This document shows positions 54,685 through 63,888 of a DNA stretch of 64,000 bases, piece by piece; the first letter of the stretch is position 1; every line of letters starts with the position of its first letter. Below the pieces are notes generated by a model, which was given only the letters and a program-made list of their open reading frames with translations, was not told the DNA's origin and made no database searches. This DNA comes from MGIIa-K1 sp964577145 (lineage in GTDB: Archaea; Thermoplasmatota; Poseidoniia; Poseidoniales; Poseidoniaceae). The position numbers were made by a program, and so were the translations under genes. The DNA is taken from assembly GCA_964577145.1 (NCBI GenBank), contig CAZNXM010000007.1, positions 1 through 64,000 of the forward strand, read 5' to 3'.

Positions 54685-57600
54685 TCAACTCACCACCCAA
54701 TTAACTCCCGTAGCGATTAGTGTCGTAATCGGCTCTGCAATCATGATATGTGTAGTGTCGACCTTTTCACCGGTCAAACTACCGATTAGTGAAAGGTCTG
54801 TTACTACACCATTTACTCCCATACTCGATGCGGTTGGTATTCCACCGGTGAATTGGGCATCGAGTAATACACCACGGCCATCTATTGTGTAATCACCAAC
54901 TTCAGCCTCTGCATGTGCTGTTGCTACAATTCGACCGCTAGAAATACCGTCGAGGATGATGATTGGATATCCACCAATTTTCTTGATATGAACATCAGCA
55001 CTCTTCAAATCCTCTCCAACGACCTCTGCAGTAACCAGTGTTAGGCCAGGTCGCATTGGAGTATCGCTTCTTCTCAAGTATAATTTTTCAACACCATTTC
55101 CTGATGCCGAAATTCGCACTCCATATTCATCGGTGGTTTCCATCACAAATATGTCAGGTAAGTTTTCTGCAAGCATCAAATTATTACTCTTGATATTCTG
55201 AGCCTTACCCTTTGTTTCAAGGAATAAATCCATCTCATCACTATTCGAGCGATAATCCAGTTCAAACATGCCCTGGAAACTAACAATTTCATCGATATCG
55301 AAATCTGATGCAGGGGACGCATCGAGGTGCATTTCCCCTGGGACATCATGGATGAACATGGTAGAAGGCCACCAAATATCATCGACTTTTCGCAATTGCT
55401 GTAAGATCAGGGAATCGGCAGCGTTGACTCCGATTCGGTACTCAGGTGGGACAACTAAGTCTGCAATTAACACATCACCAATGGTCGCTGAAAGGTTGAC
55501 CTTTCTTGGAGCATCAAAAATCATCATCTCAGTTCTTATTCCTCTAATGTGATTATTCTGTAAAACATGGGCTGTATTCATCCTCTCCCCAATATCATAT
55601 GTCATATCGATATTAGTACGGGGGATTACCCTATCAGCATCAGTAGTGAATACAGCATCGAGTATGACATCTCGTGACATCTCGGTGTTCAATCCGTCGA
55701 GTTTGAGTACAGTATCTGTTCGTGATAATCCATGGACCTCGATAGTAAGAACGGGTCGCTCCGGCTTGTATTGCTCTAATTGTGCAGTTATTTGGAAGGT
55801 TGGAACATCATCCACCACAACTAGGTCATATGCAAGGTTGATTCGTCCTGCAGGAAGGCTTGGCATCCAAATCTTGCTTTGCCATGAACGACGCTGTTCC
55901 AATGTCAATCCTTCTTCCTCAAGCAATTCGTGATCGATATTACTCCATTCACGTACTGATACATATCCATCTGCTAATGATTCGATTAGAATTTCAGTCT
56001 GATTTAGCCCCGCCCATTCAAACGCGTTTGTAATGTCGCTAATCTCGTCTTGCTCTATTCTGAAATCTTCCAATACCGCAGCTACTGTTTCGCGACTTGT
56101 TTGAGTAAAGGTAGGCATTCTACTGTAATTGAATACCAATTGTGTAGCATCGAGTACTTCTGCTGAAATCCCATGAACCCATCTTGGTTTTTCATCGAGA
56201 TTTACTCCCTTAGTGATATCGAGAACCAAATCGAATTCCTCATCGGTCACAAGATCAATTCCAAGAGTCATATTGGTCCTCTCATTCGATGTATCGCCTA
56301 AGTTCACCATGCTTTGAAGCGCAAAATCGTTGATAGAAGCACCAAATTCAATCATCCCTCCGAGGAAGAATGAGAGTGAAAGTACACCATTGCTTTCACC
56401 GAAATCTGGAATTTGAATTACCTGTGAATTCTGAGATGTTGGCAAAGAAAAACTGATATTCGCAGGTAAGGGGTTTAGATGAGCACGCCCCGATAGTCCC
56501 ATGAACTCATCTTCTCTTACCGATACATCCTCCAACAGAATACCGAAAGGAGAACTGCCTGTTCTTTCCATTTCAAATCGGCTATTACCGGATGTGCCGC
56601 GCGAACCAGGCTCATCTGGAGGATATTGATTGATTCTTGTAATATCAGAGATTCGCATAGACATACTTGCTTCACCTGAGTTTTCATCTACCCAGAATCT
56701 AATGTGGTCTCCGTCCATAGTCAATGGCTCGGTAGCATTTGAAATTTGAACTACAATTTCATCAACACCTTGCTCGGCAGTAAATCCGAGAGTATCGCCT
56801 AATTCCAATGAAAACTCAGATGGCAAGCCAACCAACCGTAGAGCATTGTACTGGCCATCTCCTTCACCACTGTAGGTGATTGTTCCAATCGGTCCACTAG
56901 CAGTGTAGTAGATGTTGGTGCCAATTTGGTTAATCAATAATGTATCTGGGCGATTGGAAATGGTTGCAAATTGTCTGACCTTACCTTCGGTTGTTCCAGA
57001 ACTATGGTTCAGATGGCCTATTACGAGAGTTTCATTCGACCTGCCATCAAGGGTAATTTTGCGATCGTCAGAAATTTGGTCGTAAGAATAACCCACTGCT
57101 GAAACATTTGTCAAAGTGAGACTCATGGCTACAGGTACCAATGGGTCTTCTGGGCCGTAACGGCCATCCACTTGCTGATTATCATTGTCTTCTGCAAGAA
57201 TAATGTGGTCCCCTGGCATCACAGGCTGGTCACTACTTGCAACTGAAATTGACACAAATGACGCTATATCTGGCATTCTAGTTGAACCATCGGAATGAGC
57301 GGATTTGACTTGATTGTAACAGTTTAGCAATATTTCTCCACTGCTAGTGCCAGCCGTTCCAACAATAGCTTCAGGTAAACCATTGAGGATTGTGCCTATG
57401 TCAAGAACAATCTCAACCAGATTAAGCACGATATTGTCTAACAGTTCTGAAAGTAAATCTGGGGCTGTTCCAAACTCAACCCGCACACGATTTGATGCGG
57501 GTATCTCGAATGTTCCGAGAACAATAATCACTTCAGGGAGGTCCTCGACTCTGATTAACAATGAAGATGAATCTTCGACATACCCATGTCTTTGGAATGT

Positions 57601-59331
57601 TGAGACATATTCAAGTTCTGCAATACGCTCTGTACCCGCTATCAAAATTAGGCTATTCCATCTCTCATCAGTAGGGTCGACAATCAATGAAGCATCGTAT
57701 GTATTTGTAGTAGCATCGGCAGTGAAATTCTTGATTGCGACTATCAAAGATAGTCGGTCAGGAATATCTCCAGGTAAATTCACAGAATCCGGCGCCTCTC
57801 CAATCATTGTGAAAATAGCATTGATCTCCTCTGCTGGAAGAGTTCCATGAGGTAATCCCCTAATCCAACCTCGAGAATCTGTGATGTTGCCAAGTTTTCC
57901 ACCTGCCTCAATATGATTTGACCTATCCTCGAAATAATGGAACCACAAATCAGCAGTTACATCGCTGTAAATCTCGATTGTGTCAAAGGAATTATCACCA
58001 ACATTATCATTTCTTAGAACTAAATCAACTTCGGATGGAATGACACTGCTACCAATTACTGGATGTAGGGCCACATCGACATATCCCATTTCCATTACTG
58101 GACGGTTATTTGTGGCCTCATCTTTTGCATCAAAATGAACATAGCCAATTCCGACGCTATACCCACATTTATGGTCTCTACTTTCCGCATCATGGTCGGT
58201 AATTGTGTCATAGTAATTCCCATCCATACAATCTGTTTGTTCATTTGCTGAGGATGAATCGGGATTTGTTATTATGATCGAATAAGGTGCTGTTACAGAC
58301 ATCACTTCAAGTGATGATTCGTCGGTACCACCGGTGAATATTGACAATACGCCAGCTAGTGTAGCGAGCAAAGTATCGGTAATAGCGAGGTCCATTTGGT
58401 CAAGGCCAACTTTGGTCCTGAAATCATGAGGGGGTTCGGTGAATCTTGAATCGATGACTAGGGCATATGATTCTCCATTATCCTGTCCGATTGACAAATC
58501 ATAGGCGAAACCCTTCATCATCGAGACTTCCATAGTTGCCATATCGTCCCACATTGGATTTGAATGGTCCAATACATGGACCCTCCATTGGAAGTTTGGA
58601 CGTATCCAAATCGATTCAACAATTGGAATCAAATCGTTGGACCAAATTATGTCCCAACCTTCTCCTTGCTCACCCATGCCTGCAATCGAAAGACCAACTC
58701 CGATGTCGTTACTACCGTCGCCATCCAAATCTATTGCATTGTCAAAAATGCCTGTTCCCTCAAATGAAATGATGTCGCCAGTAAAGGTTCCATAATCCCA
58801 TGCCTCATATTGTGGACCATCGTCTCTTGCTGAGTAATTGACGTAAATCGAGTAGGTGTTTGCACCCACTGCTAGAGGGTCTGAAAATGAAGGAGGAAGG
58901 TCAAATAATGTTTCAATCAAATCATTAGGCCATCCCTCGGGGTGAGTTGAATTATCGGTGAGATAAGTATAGGGCCGTGGATGATTGGGTTCCAATGGCG
59001 TGGTATCTCTCATCGTAATTTGCCCAAGCACGCCATCTGTAGCAAGTAATGCATCACCTTCACCAATCAATCTTCCATTGGCTACAACTGCATCAAGAAC
59101 TGCTTCGGCTTCGGATTTTGCTCTTTCATCTTCACCTGAAAGTGCTTGTTGATTCAATGCATCAGCCATTGCGTCGAGTACACCGAAGTCGTCGCGACCA
59201 ACCGACACATCCGCAGTTGTCGGTGAAAAAATGGGCAAGAACATGACGAGAACTAGCACTATTGCCATCCGCCGTCCATCGACAGGACGCTGTACTCCTC
59301 GTTGGAGAAGACGTACGCCATCCGCTGACAT
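54685..59331 (-). CDS. Very large secreted protein (1548 aa), unknown function
   Basis: I do not recognise a family. The N-terminus has an RR-containing n-region and a signal sequence (MAIVLVLVMFLPIFSPTTA). The rest is almost all beta-strand with frequent Asp, Asn and Ser-rich loops (DLDGDGSNDIGVG may bind Ca2+). Cysteines are few (DCMDGNYYD, HKCGYSV). Repeated phrase types such as LNLTLGDVLIADLVVP-like strands in the C-terminal third suggest lipid-transfer or LptD/AsmA-like long beta-taco folds, which is a guess. It has no C-terminal anchor. Start: ATG 59331, or ATG 59268 directly at the hydrophobic segment. The membrane protein at 54683 follows immediately. Confidence 0.68.
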   Translation of the reverse strand: MSADGVRLLQRGVQRPVDGRRMAIVLVLVMFLPIFSPTTADVSVGRDDFGVLDAMADALNQQALSGEDERAKSEAEAVLDAVVANGRLIGEGDALLATDGVLGQITMRDTTPLEPNHPRPYTYLTDNSTHPEGWPNDLIETLFDLPPSFSDPLAVGANTYSIYVNYSARDDGPQYEAWDYGTFTGDIISFEGTGIFDNAIDLDGDGSNDIGVGLSIAGMGEQGEGWDIIWSNDLIPIVESIWIRPNFQWRVHVLDHSNPMWDDMATMEVSMMKGFAYDLSIGQDNGESYALVIDSRFTEPPHDFRTKVGLDQMDLAITDTLLATLAGVLSIFTGGTDESSLEVMSVTAPYSIIITNPDSSSANEQTDCMDGNYYDTITDHDAESRDHKCGYSVGIGYVHFDAKDEATNNRPVMEMGYVDVALHPVIGSSVIPSEVDLVLRNDNVGDNSFDTIEIYSDVTADLWFHYFEDRSNHIEAGGKLGNITDSRGWIRGLPHGTLPAEEINAIFTMIGEAPDSVNLPGDIPDRLSLIVAIKNFTADATTNTYDASLIVDPTDERWNSLILIAGTERIAELEYVSTFQRHGYVEDSSSLLIRVEDLPEVIIVLGTFEIPASNRVRVEFGTAPDLLSELLDNIVLNLVEIVLDIGTILNGLPEAIVGTAGTSSGEILLNCYNQVKSAHSDGSTRMPDIASFVSISVASSDQPVMPGDHIILAEDNDNQQVDGRYGPEDPLVPVAMSLTLTNVSAVGYSYDQISDDRKITLDGRSNETLVIGHLNHSSGTTEGKVRQFATISNRPDTLLINQIGTNIYYTASGPIGTITYSGEGDGQYNALRLVGLPSEFSLELGDTLGFTAEQGVDEIVVQISNATEPLTMDGDHIRFWVDENSGEASMSMRISDITRINQYPPDEPGSRGTSGNSRFEMERTGSSPFGILLEDVSVREDEFMGLSGRAHLNPLPANISFSLPTSQNSQVIQIPDFGESNGVLSLSFFLGGMIEFGASINDFALQSMVNLGDTSNERTNMTLGIDLVTDEEFDLVLDITKGVNLDEKPRWVHGISAEVLDATQLVFNYSRMPTFTQTSRETVAAVLEDFRIEQDEISDITNAFEWAGLNQTEILIESLADGYVSVREWSNIDHELLEEEGLTLEQRRSWQSKIWMPSLPAGRINLAYDLVVVDDVPTFQITAQLEQYKPERPVLTIEVHGLSRTDTVLKLDGLNTEMSRDVILDAVFTTDADRVIPRTNIDMTYDIGERMNTAHVLQNNHIRGIRTEMMIFDAPRKVNLSATIGDVLIADLVVPPEYRIGVNAADSLILQQLRKVDDIWWPSTMFIHDVPGEMHLDASPASDFDIDEIVSFQGMFELDYRSNSDEMDLFLETKGKAQNIKSNNLMLAENLPDIFVMETTDEYGVRISASGNGVEKLYLRRSDTPMRPGLTLVTAEVVGEDLKSADVHIKKIGGYPIIILDGISSGRIVATAHAEAEVGDYTIDGRGVLLDAQFTGGIPTASSMGVNGVVTDLSLIGSLTGEKVDTTHIMIAEPITTLIATGVNWVVS

Positions 59332-59397
59332 CAGTATGAATGACTACTCTAAGCCGTATCAACCCATCCCTCATGCGGGCGCGAGATGTGTCGTTTT

Positions 59398-61728
59398 TCA
59401 ACGCTGGAATAATTGGTCGATTCCACACGAAGGGCATGCGACGACCGCTTGATTTACTCCTTCGGGTAATTTGATTGCAAATCCTTTGCCGCAAGCTGTA
59501 CAATCACTATTCAAACTGTGTGACTGAACGACTGGAACCTCTGGTATTTCCGCTTTGGGAGCTGCTTGTGGAAGAGCGATTCCACCGCTCCTAACCTTGC
59601 CACTAACAATGGCTGGCTTCTGTTTTGCAGCACCGGGTGCTAAATCATCTGCAAATGCTTCGAACGCTTCCATAGATAGCGAATGGTCCACACGCCTAAT
59701 CTGAGGTTGTGCTGGCCTGAATCCTGCATTTGGATCGGTAGCGATTGTTCCGCCACTTTCTCCATAGATGGAGTTCATTTCTGCGGCTTTGGCATCAACG
59801 GCTTTCTGCGCATCGCTCTTCAGAGTCATTCCTTCCTCAAGACCTGCTAACTGGGTCGCCTTTGCAAATATTGGAATCTTGCGGGTTCGAGCGACCTCAA
59901 TCAACCGCACCTGAGAATCATAATGGGACAGGCCGCCTTGCATCAGTAACTGGATTGCAGCGCCTTGTTGAAGACGGCGATGGCCGAATAATACAACACC
60001 AAGAGTAACTAGTGCTACTAGAATAACGATGGTTACAATTGCAAATGCGCCTACTGATGTTGGCGGCTCTACTACTTCTATTGTGAAAACGTGGATGTCC
60101 GAATTATTCGATGCATCGTAAACGGTGAGAGCGATGCTCTTCGTGCCGGTCGTCTCAAAGTTAACTTCGATAGTTTGCCCGACCATATCTGCATCATTTC
60201 TTGCATCACCGTCATCATTATCATCAATTCCAGGATTCAAATCCCACTCATATCGAAGATTGGCTGGATCATCCCACAAATCGACAGCTGTTCCCTTCAA
60301 TGTGATGGTGTCACCTATGTGAACTTCATTCAATTCATCGAGAGCACTCGTTTCTAATATTGGAATGGTCGAATCGTAGACGACAACTGTGTTATTCACA
60401 AATCCAATATTTCCTGAACCATCAGTCACTGTGAGTTTGATTAAGTGGCTACCAATTTCCGACCAACTAACTGTAATTTGAGTGGCAGATGAAAATGGCT
60501 CACCATCAATACTCCAAGAATTTGAGGAAATCATGTCATCATCGAATGAAGATACTGCGGATAATTGCAGGTCGGCGGTTCTAAGGAGGCGCCACTCGCC
60601 ATTTAGTCCACGGATTCCATTTCCTGTGATGACCGCAACTGGAATTTCAAGATCTTGAACCTCTACAATGTGGCTAGTAGTCATGCTCGCACCTGTAGGT
60701 GAAGACGCGGTTAGATTGACTGTTTTCAGCCCTGGAGAATCCCATGAAGCATCGACTATCATTCCACTATCATCCTCCATTCCATCGCCATCAAAATCCC
60801 AAGAGAGCGAGGTTACCTGTCCTAAGCGGTTCGGCGTTGAAAGTGCATTGAGAGTAATTGTCTCGCCAATACTGGTAGTAGCGTTATCATCGTCACTAAT
60901 TATTGGATTCAGAGGAGGGTCCAACTCAACTTCGATTGTGAAATGTAAGGGCGATGATTGACCTCGAGTATCTACTACGAGATTCAATGCCTGTGCGTCC
61001 AAGAAAGAAGGTACTGACCAAGAAAGTGAAGATGTGCCAGCAATATCATCCATTTTTGTTCCACTTAGAAAGAGGTCACCGCCGACTTGGTTATCTGATT
61101 GAAGGTAAAGGTCGCCGCTACCAGAAATGACATCGGTTCTGATGGTAATACCAGTTCCTTCATCAAGAGTTAAGTCACCACCATCAAGAAGGGTTTGCTG
61201 TTGCTCAACTTGGAAAAGGAAGAGGTCGTGTAATGGTGTCCATTGGCCATCTTGAGCAATTGTAATGTCAATGGTAAACCGTGCCCTCATACCGCCTTGG
61301 TCGCCCATTCCTTGGTCGCCATCGTGAGCGGTATTATCAATCACAAGATACCAATTTTTGTCACTGAGTGAAGAAGGAGGGCGCCAATCATAATCATATG
61401 AGCCTATAGCACTCTCAAATGATGCTTCAGAAACGAATGTGCTTCGATAGGATTGACCTAACTCGTATGGCTCCAATCCATTGGTATTGAATAGCAATGC
61501 ATCTACAGCATCATCGACGATATCAAGGTCGAATTCTAAGACTTGCGAACTAGACCTTGTGCCAATGTCAATGATGAGACAGGTACCTGCATCTACCGCA
61601 ATTTGGGAATTAATATCGCCGATATCCAAGGTTGAACAATTTGGTGCAGCACGTCCTGAAACCGCACTTGCAGCAGGCGCCAACATGAGGAACACGAGGA
61701 GGAGGGCAAGGGTGCGTGCTGGCCTCAT
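59398..61728 (-). CDS. PKD-domain surface protein with cytosolic zinc-ribbon tail
   Basis: Function unknown; 776 aa. A signal peptide (TLALLLVFLMLAPAASA) is followed by a cell-surface N-terminal domain (about 25-260) and three PKD-type beta-sandwiches, recognised by LSWDFDGDGMEDD, NSWSIDGEPF and YEWDLNPGIDDNDDGDA with HVFTIEV-like ends. One membrane span lies at about 559-582. The ~194-residue cytosolic tail starts with a helical part (LIEVARTRKIPIFAKATQLA) that looks like a short SHOCT or similar domain. It ends with a zinc ribbon (CTACGKGFAI, CPSCGIDQLF). A GGGTGCAT/ATGCACCC hairpin lies directly upstream of ATG 61728. It follows RNase Z on the same strand after 40 bases. Confidence 0.78.
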   Translation of the reverse strand: MRPARTLALLLVFLMLAPAASAVSGRAAPNCSTLDIGDINSQIAVDAGTCLIIDIGTRSSSQVLEFDLDIVDDAVDALLFNTNGLEPYELGQSYRSTFVSEASFESAIGSYDYDWRPPSSLSDKNWYLVIDNTAHDGDQGMGDQGGMRARFTIDITIAQDGQWTPLHDLFLFQVEQQQTLLDGGDLTLDEGTGITIRTDVISGSGDLYLQSDNQVGGDLFLSGTKMDDIAGTSSLSWSVPSFLDAQALNLVVDTRGQSSPLHFTIEVELDPPLNPIISDDDNATTSIGETITLNALSTPNRLGQVTSLSWDFDGDGMEDDSGMIVDASWDSPGLKTVNLTASSPTGASMTTSHIVEVQDLEIPVAVITGNGIRGLNGEWRLLRTADLQLSAVSSFDDDMISSNSWSIDGEPFSSATQITVSWSEIGSHLIKLTVTDGSGNIGFVNNTVVVYDSTIPILETSALDELNEVHIGDTITLKGTAVDLWDDPANLRYEWDLNPGIDDNDDGDARNDADMVGQTIEVNFETTGTKSIALTVYDASNNSDIHVFTIEVVEPPTSVGAFAIVTIVILVALVTLGVVLFGHRRLQQGAAIQLLMQGGLSHYDSQVRLIEVARTRKIPIFAKATQLAGLEEGMTLKSDAQKAVDAKAAEMNSIYGESGGTIATDPNAGFRPAQPQIRRVDHSLSMEAFEAFADDLAPGAAKQKPAIVSGKVRSGGIALPQAAPKAEIPEVPVVQSHSLNSDCTACGKGFAIKLPEGVNQAVVACPSCGIDQLFQR

Positions 61729-61730
61729 GG

Positions 61731-61749
61731 GGGTGCATGGGATGCACCC
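61731..61749 (-). promoter_or_regulatory. Leader hairpin directly upstream of the PKD-protein ATG
   Basis: GGGTGCAT (61731-61738) and ATGCACCC (61742-61749) form a perfect 8-bp stem with a 3-base loop. It ends two bases from the start codon (61728), where a Shine-Dalgarno sequence would sit. Confidence 0.4.
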
Positions 61750-61768
61750 GACCTTTGAATCTCCCCCT

Positions 61769-62839
61769 TCAGGAAGTCAACCAACCATTCTCGGTTTTGA
61801 CCATATGTGTTAGGCTGCCATCCTCTTCCAAACGCAATCTATCTCCGTCACCACAAGCGACGACTGATGCATGAATTGACCTTGCTTCATCAAGTGAAAG
61901 AGAATGGTCTTCTAAACGGCCAGAGTAGTGAGTTAAGGCAAGATGTTTCGCTTCACATGCAACTGCGGTTCTCGCCGCTCCGGCTGCAGTAGAATGCAGA
62001 TGGTCATCGGCCAATGCAGCATGAGTCTCAAGGAATGTTGCTTCGTGAATCAATAAATCGCAATCGGTATCGATTGAGCGCTCTGCAGTATCTCCTGAAA
62101 CAATGACTGAATGGCCTAAGCGGGGTTCATCTCTGAAATCCTTAGCCAGCAGAGTTTCGCCATCGTGTTGAACGTCTTCGCCATTTGCCAAATTAGTTCT
62201 CATTTCCAACGGAAGGCCAGCTGCCTTCTCCCGATTGAATTTACCAAGACGGTCTGAATTGCTTATCTTCCAGGCAAAAGAAGGAATTGTATGAGCGGTT
62301 GTATGAGCGGAAATTTCTGCGCCCTTGAGAGGTTGAGGAAGTTCCTCCAAAAGTCCCTTTCCAAGTTGATACCACCTCTCACCATCTCCAAGAACAAATG
62401 AGAGTTCATATCCTAGAGCTTCTGTAGTTGCTCCCAAATCAATCCACATATCATATTGGATAACAAGGTCAGAAGGGTCTACTTCGGCTTCACCTTCACC
62501 ATTGATCAGAGTATCGATGACTTCAGGACTTGTCGGTCCGATAACAAAGAGCTCATCTTTACGACCATCTAGTGCAAGTGTCTGGAGCCATGGTAATACA
62601 CCCCAAGTGTGGTCAAGATGTCCATGAGTTAGGAGAATCGCTGACAAACGAGAAACTTTGATGCGACGACCAGCATGCTCTTTCATCGCTTTACGATGCT
62701 CGACAAGACGGTTCTGGAAACCCTCGCCACAATCGATTACAACAATCCCTTCTAGAGTTTCTAAGAGAGAGCCTGAAACCGAACGACCTTGGGCAGGACG
62801 AGCCGAAGAAGTTCCGAGCACATGTAGTTCGAGGGACAT
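61769..62839 (-). CDS. rnz: Ribonuclease Z (tRNA 3'-endonuclease)
   Basis: Metallo-beta-lactamase-fold endonuclease that removes the 3' trailer from precursor tRNA; 356 aa. Motifs in order: ELHVLGTSSARP at the N-terminus, VIDCGEGFQ, the zinc motif LLTHGHLDH (HxHxDH), a central segment equivalent to the flexible arm, VSGDTA with the bridging Asp, HEATFLE, and AVACEAKHLALTHYSGR. The length matches the short (RNase Z-S) type. The start is ATG 62839 with GAGGTG nine bases upstream; the frame is open further 5' but overlaps the PRC-barrel gene. It lies 10 bases after that gene, in the operon eL15-PRC-rnz. Confidence 0.92.
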   Translation of the reverse strand: MSLELHVLGTSSARPAQGRSVSGSLLETLEGIVVIDCGEGFQNRLVEHRKAMKEHAGRRIKVSRLSAILLTHGHLDHTWGVLPWLQTLALDGRKDELFVIGPTSPEVIDTLINGEGEAEVDPSDLVIQYDMWIDLGATTEALGYELSFVLGDGERWYQLGKGLLEELPQPLKGAEISAHTTAHTIPSFAWKISNSDRLGKFNREKAAGLPLEMRTNLANGEDVQHDGETLLAKDFRDEPRLGHSVIVSGDTAERSIDTDCDLLIHEATFLETHAALADDHLHSTAAGAARTAVACEAKHLALTHYSGRLEDHSLSLDEARSIHASVVACGDGDRLRLEEDGSLTHMVKTENGWLTS

Positions 62840-62849
62840 TTTCGACACC

Positions 62850-63110
62850 TCAATTGCGTAGTGGAATCGGAGTCTTAGGGAACCATCGCAATAGGACAAC
62901 ATCACCTACTGAGCGAACCCAACGCCATGGAACAGCGAGATTTACCTTACCTTCAACCAAATCTTCTGGAGTTTCTTTGACGAATAAATGAGTAGCGATA
63001 TGATCGCCGGCCTCGACAACAGCATCGTGTACTGAACCAAGACGTCGACCATCTGGAAGATAGACGTCCATGCCCTTCAGGCTAGTCAATCTCCACTCGT
63101 TATCTGACAT
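62850..63110 (-). CDS. PRC-barrel domain protein
   Basis: Small beta-barrel protein of 86 aa, likely an RNA- or protein-binding adaptor. It starts at ATG 63110 (MSDNEWRLTSLKGMDVY), and LKGMDVYLPDGRRLGSVHDAVVE is the PRC-barrel beginning; FVKETPEDLVEGKVNLAVPW and SVGDVVLL complete the fold. Archaeal PRC-barrel proteins often sit in ribosomal or RNA-processing operons, as here between eL15 and RNase Z. In bacteria the domain occurs in RimM. An upstream in-frame start (63179) would overlap the eL15 gene and is not needed. Confidence 0.82.
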   Translation of the reverse strand: MSDNEWRLTSLKGMDVYLPDGRRLGSVHDAVVEAGDHIATHLFVKETPEDLVEGKVNLAVPWRWVRSVGDVVLLRWFPKTPIPLRN

Positions 63111-63175
63111 GACAAAGCCCTCCGCTAAACAGGCGAGGCGAGCGCCCCTCAAAGAACCCAACGGCGACTTTCGGC

Positions 63176-63766
63176 TCACTTGCCGATGTTGCCACGTGCC
63201 TTTAGGGATGGGCGCAACTTCTCTGCACCCTTACCCTTGTTGTGAAGACCGCGTCCGCGCTTGCCAGCACTGGTCTTTCCACGGTATGCTCGTCCCTTGT
63301 GATGGGAGTCTGCAATCCAGCCAAGATCCTTGTCGGACTTGATTGCTGGGTGAGAAGCATCGAGCATGATTATCTCGTAATACTTGTGCTTACCATCTTG
63401 GCCAACCCAATAGGAATTGAGGACCTCTAGGTTAGGGAAGTGACGGTTAACACGCTCTTCAGCGATGCGCTGAGTATTCTTGGCCATGGTAATTTTGTTG
63501 ATACCTGCCTTGGATGGCTTGCGCTTCATGTGGACCTTACTCTTTCGTAGACCACCACGTCGGACACGAGTACGGACAAGAACAACGCCTTGCTTTGCCT
63601 TGTATCCAAGGCGGCGTGCGGCGTCAAGACGTGTAGGGCGCTCAATACGACAGTTTACCGGTTCGCGACGCCACTGGACCATGCGGTCTTGGCGCTGCAT
63701 ATGGGTAATGGTGTCCTTTGGACGCTTCCAAGTTGCACGAACGTGCTGGTAGAGACCTTTTGCCAT
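63176..63766 (-). CDS. rpl15e: Large ribosomal subunit protein eL15
   Basis: Structural protein of the 50S subunit found only in Archaea and Eukarya; 196 aa, very basic. Recognised by an LYQHVRATWKRP opening, RIERPTRLDAARRLGYKAKQ, VVLVRTRVRRGGLRK, NLEVLNSYWVGQDGKHKYYE and a C-terminal SAGKRGRGLHNKGKG. The length is standard. It leads the operon with the PRC-barrel and RNase Z genes. No Shine-Dalgarno sequence is visible at ATG 63766, as usual for operon-leading genes in this window. Confidence 0.96.
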   Translation of the reverse strand: MAKGLYQHVRATWKRPKDTITHMQRQDRMVQWRREPVNCRIERPTRLDAARRLGYKAKQGVVLVRTRVRRGGLRKSKVHMKRKPSKAGINKITMAKNTQRIAEERVNRHFPNLEVLNSYWVGQDGKHKYYEIIMLDASHPAIKSDKDLGWIADSHHKGRAYRGKTSAGKRGRGLHNKGKGAEKLRPSLKARGNIGK

Positions 63767-63838
63767 TGTACATCAACTGCCCACTAGGAGCATTTCGGCG
63801 ACTTGACTCCCCTATTTGAATACCGCGACGCGACTTTA

Positions 63839-63853
63839 CCCCCCTACGGGGGG
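63839..63853. promoter_or_regulatory. CCCC-TAC-GGGG hairpin in divergent spacer
   Basis: CCCCCC (63839-63844) and GGGGGG (63848-63853) around TAC make a 6-bp GC-only stem. It lies between rpl15e and the divergent gene at the right edge. The core is the reverse complement of the hairpins at 30556 and 46704. Confidence 0.4.
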
Positions 63854-63888
63854 GATTCACTCATGAGGCAGTGGTCCATCGGGGGGAT

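Noticed and set aside
62840..62905. RNase Z start at 62905
   Set aside because: Overlaps the PRC-barrel gene; ATG 62839 has GAGGTG upstream and begins the beta-lactamase fold.
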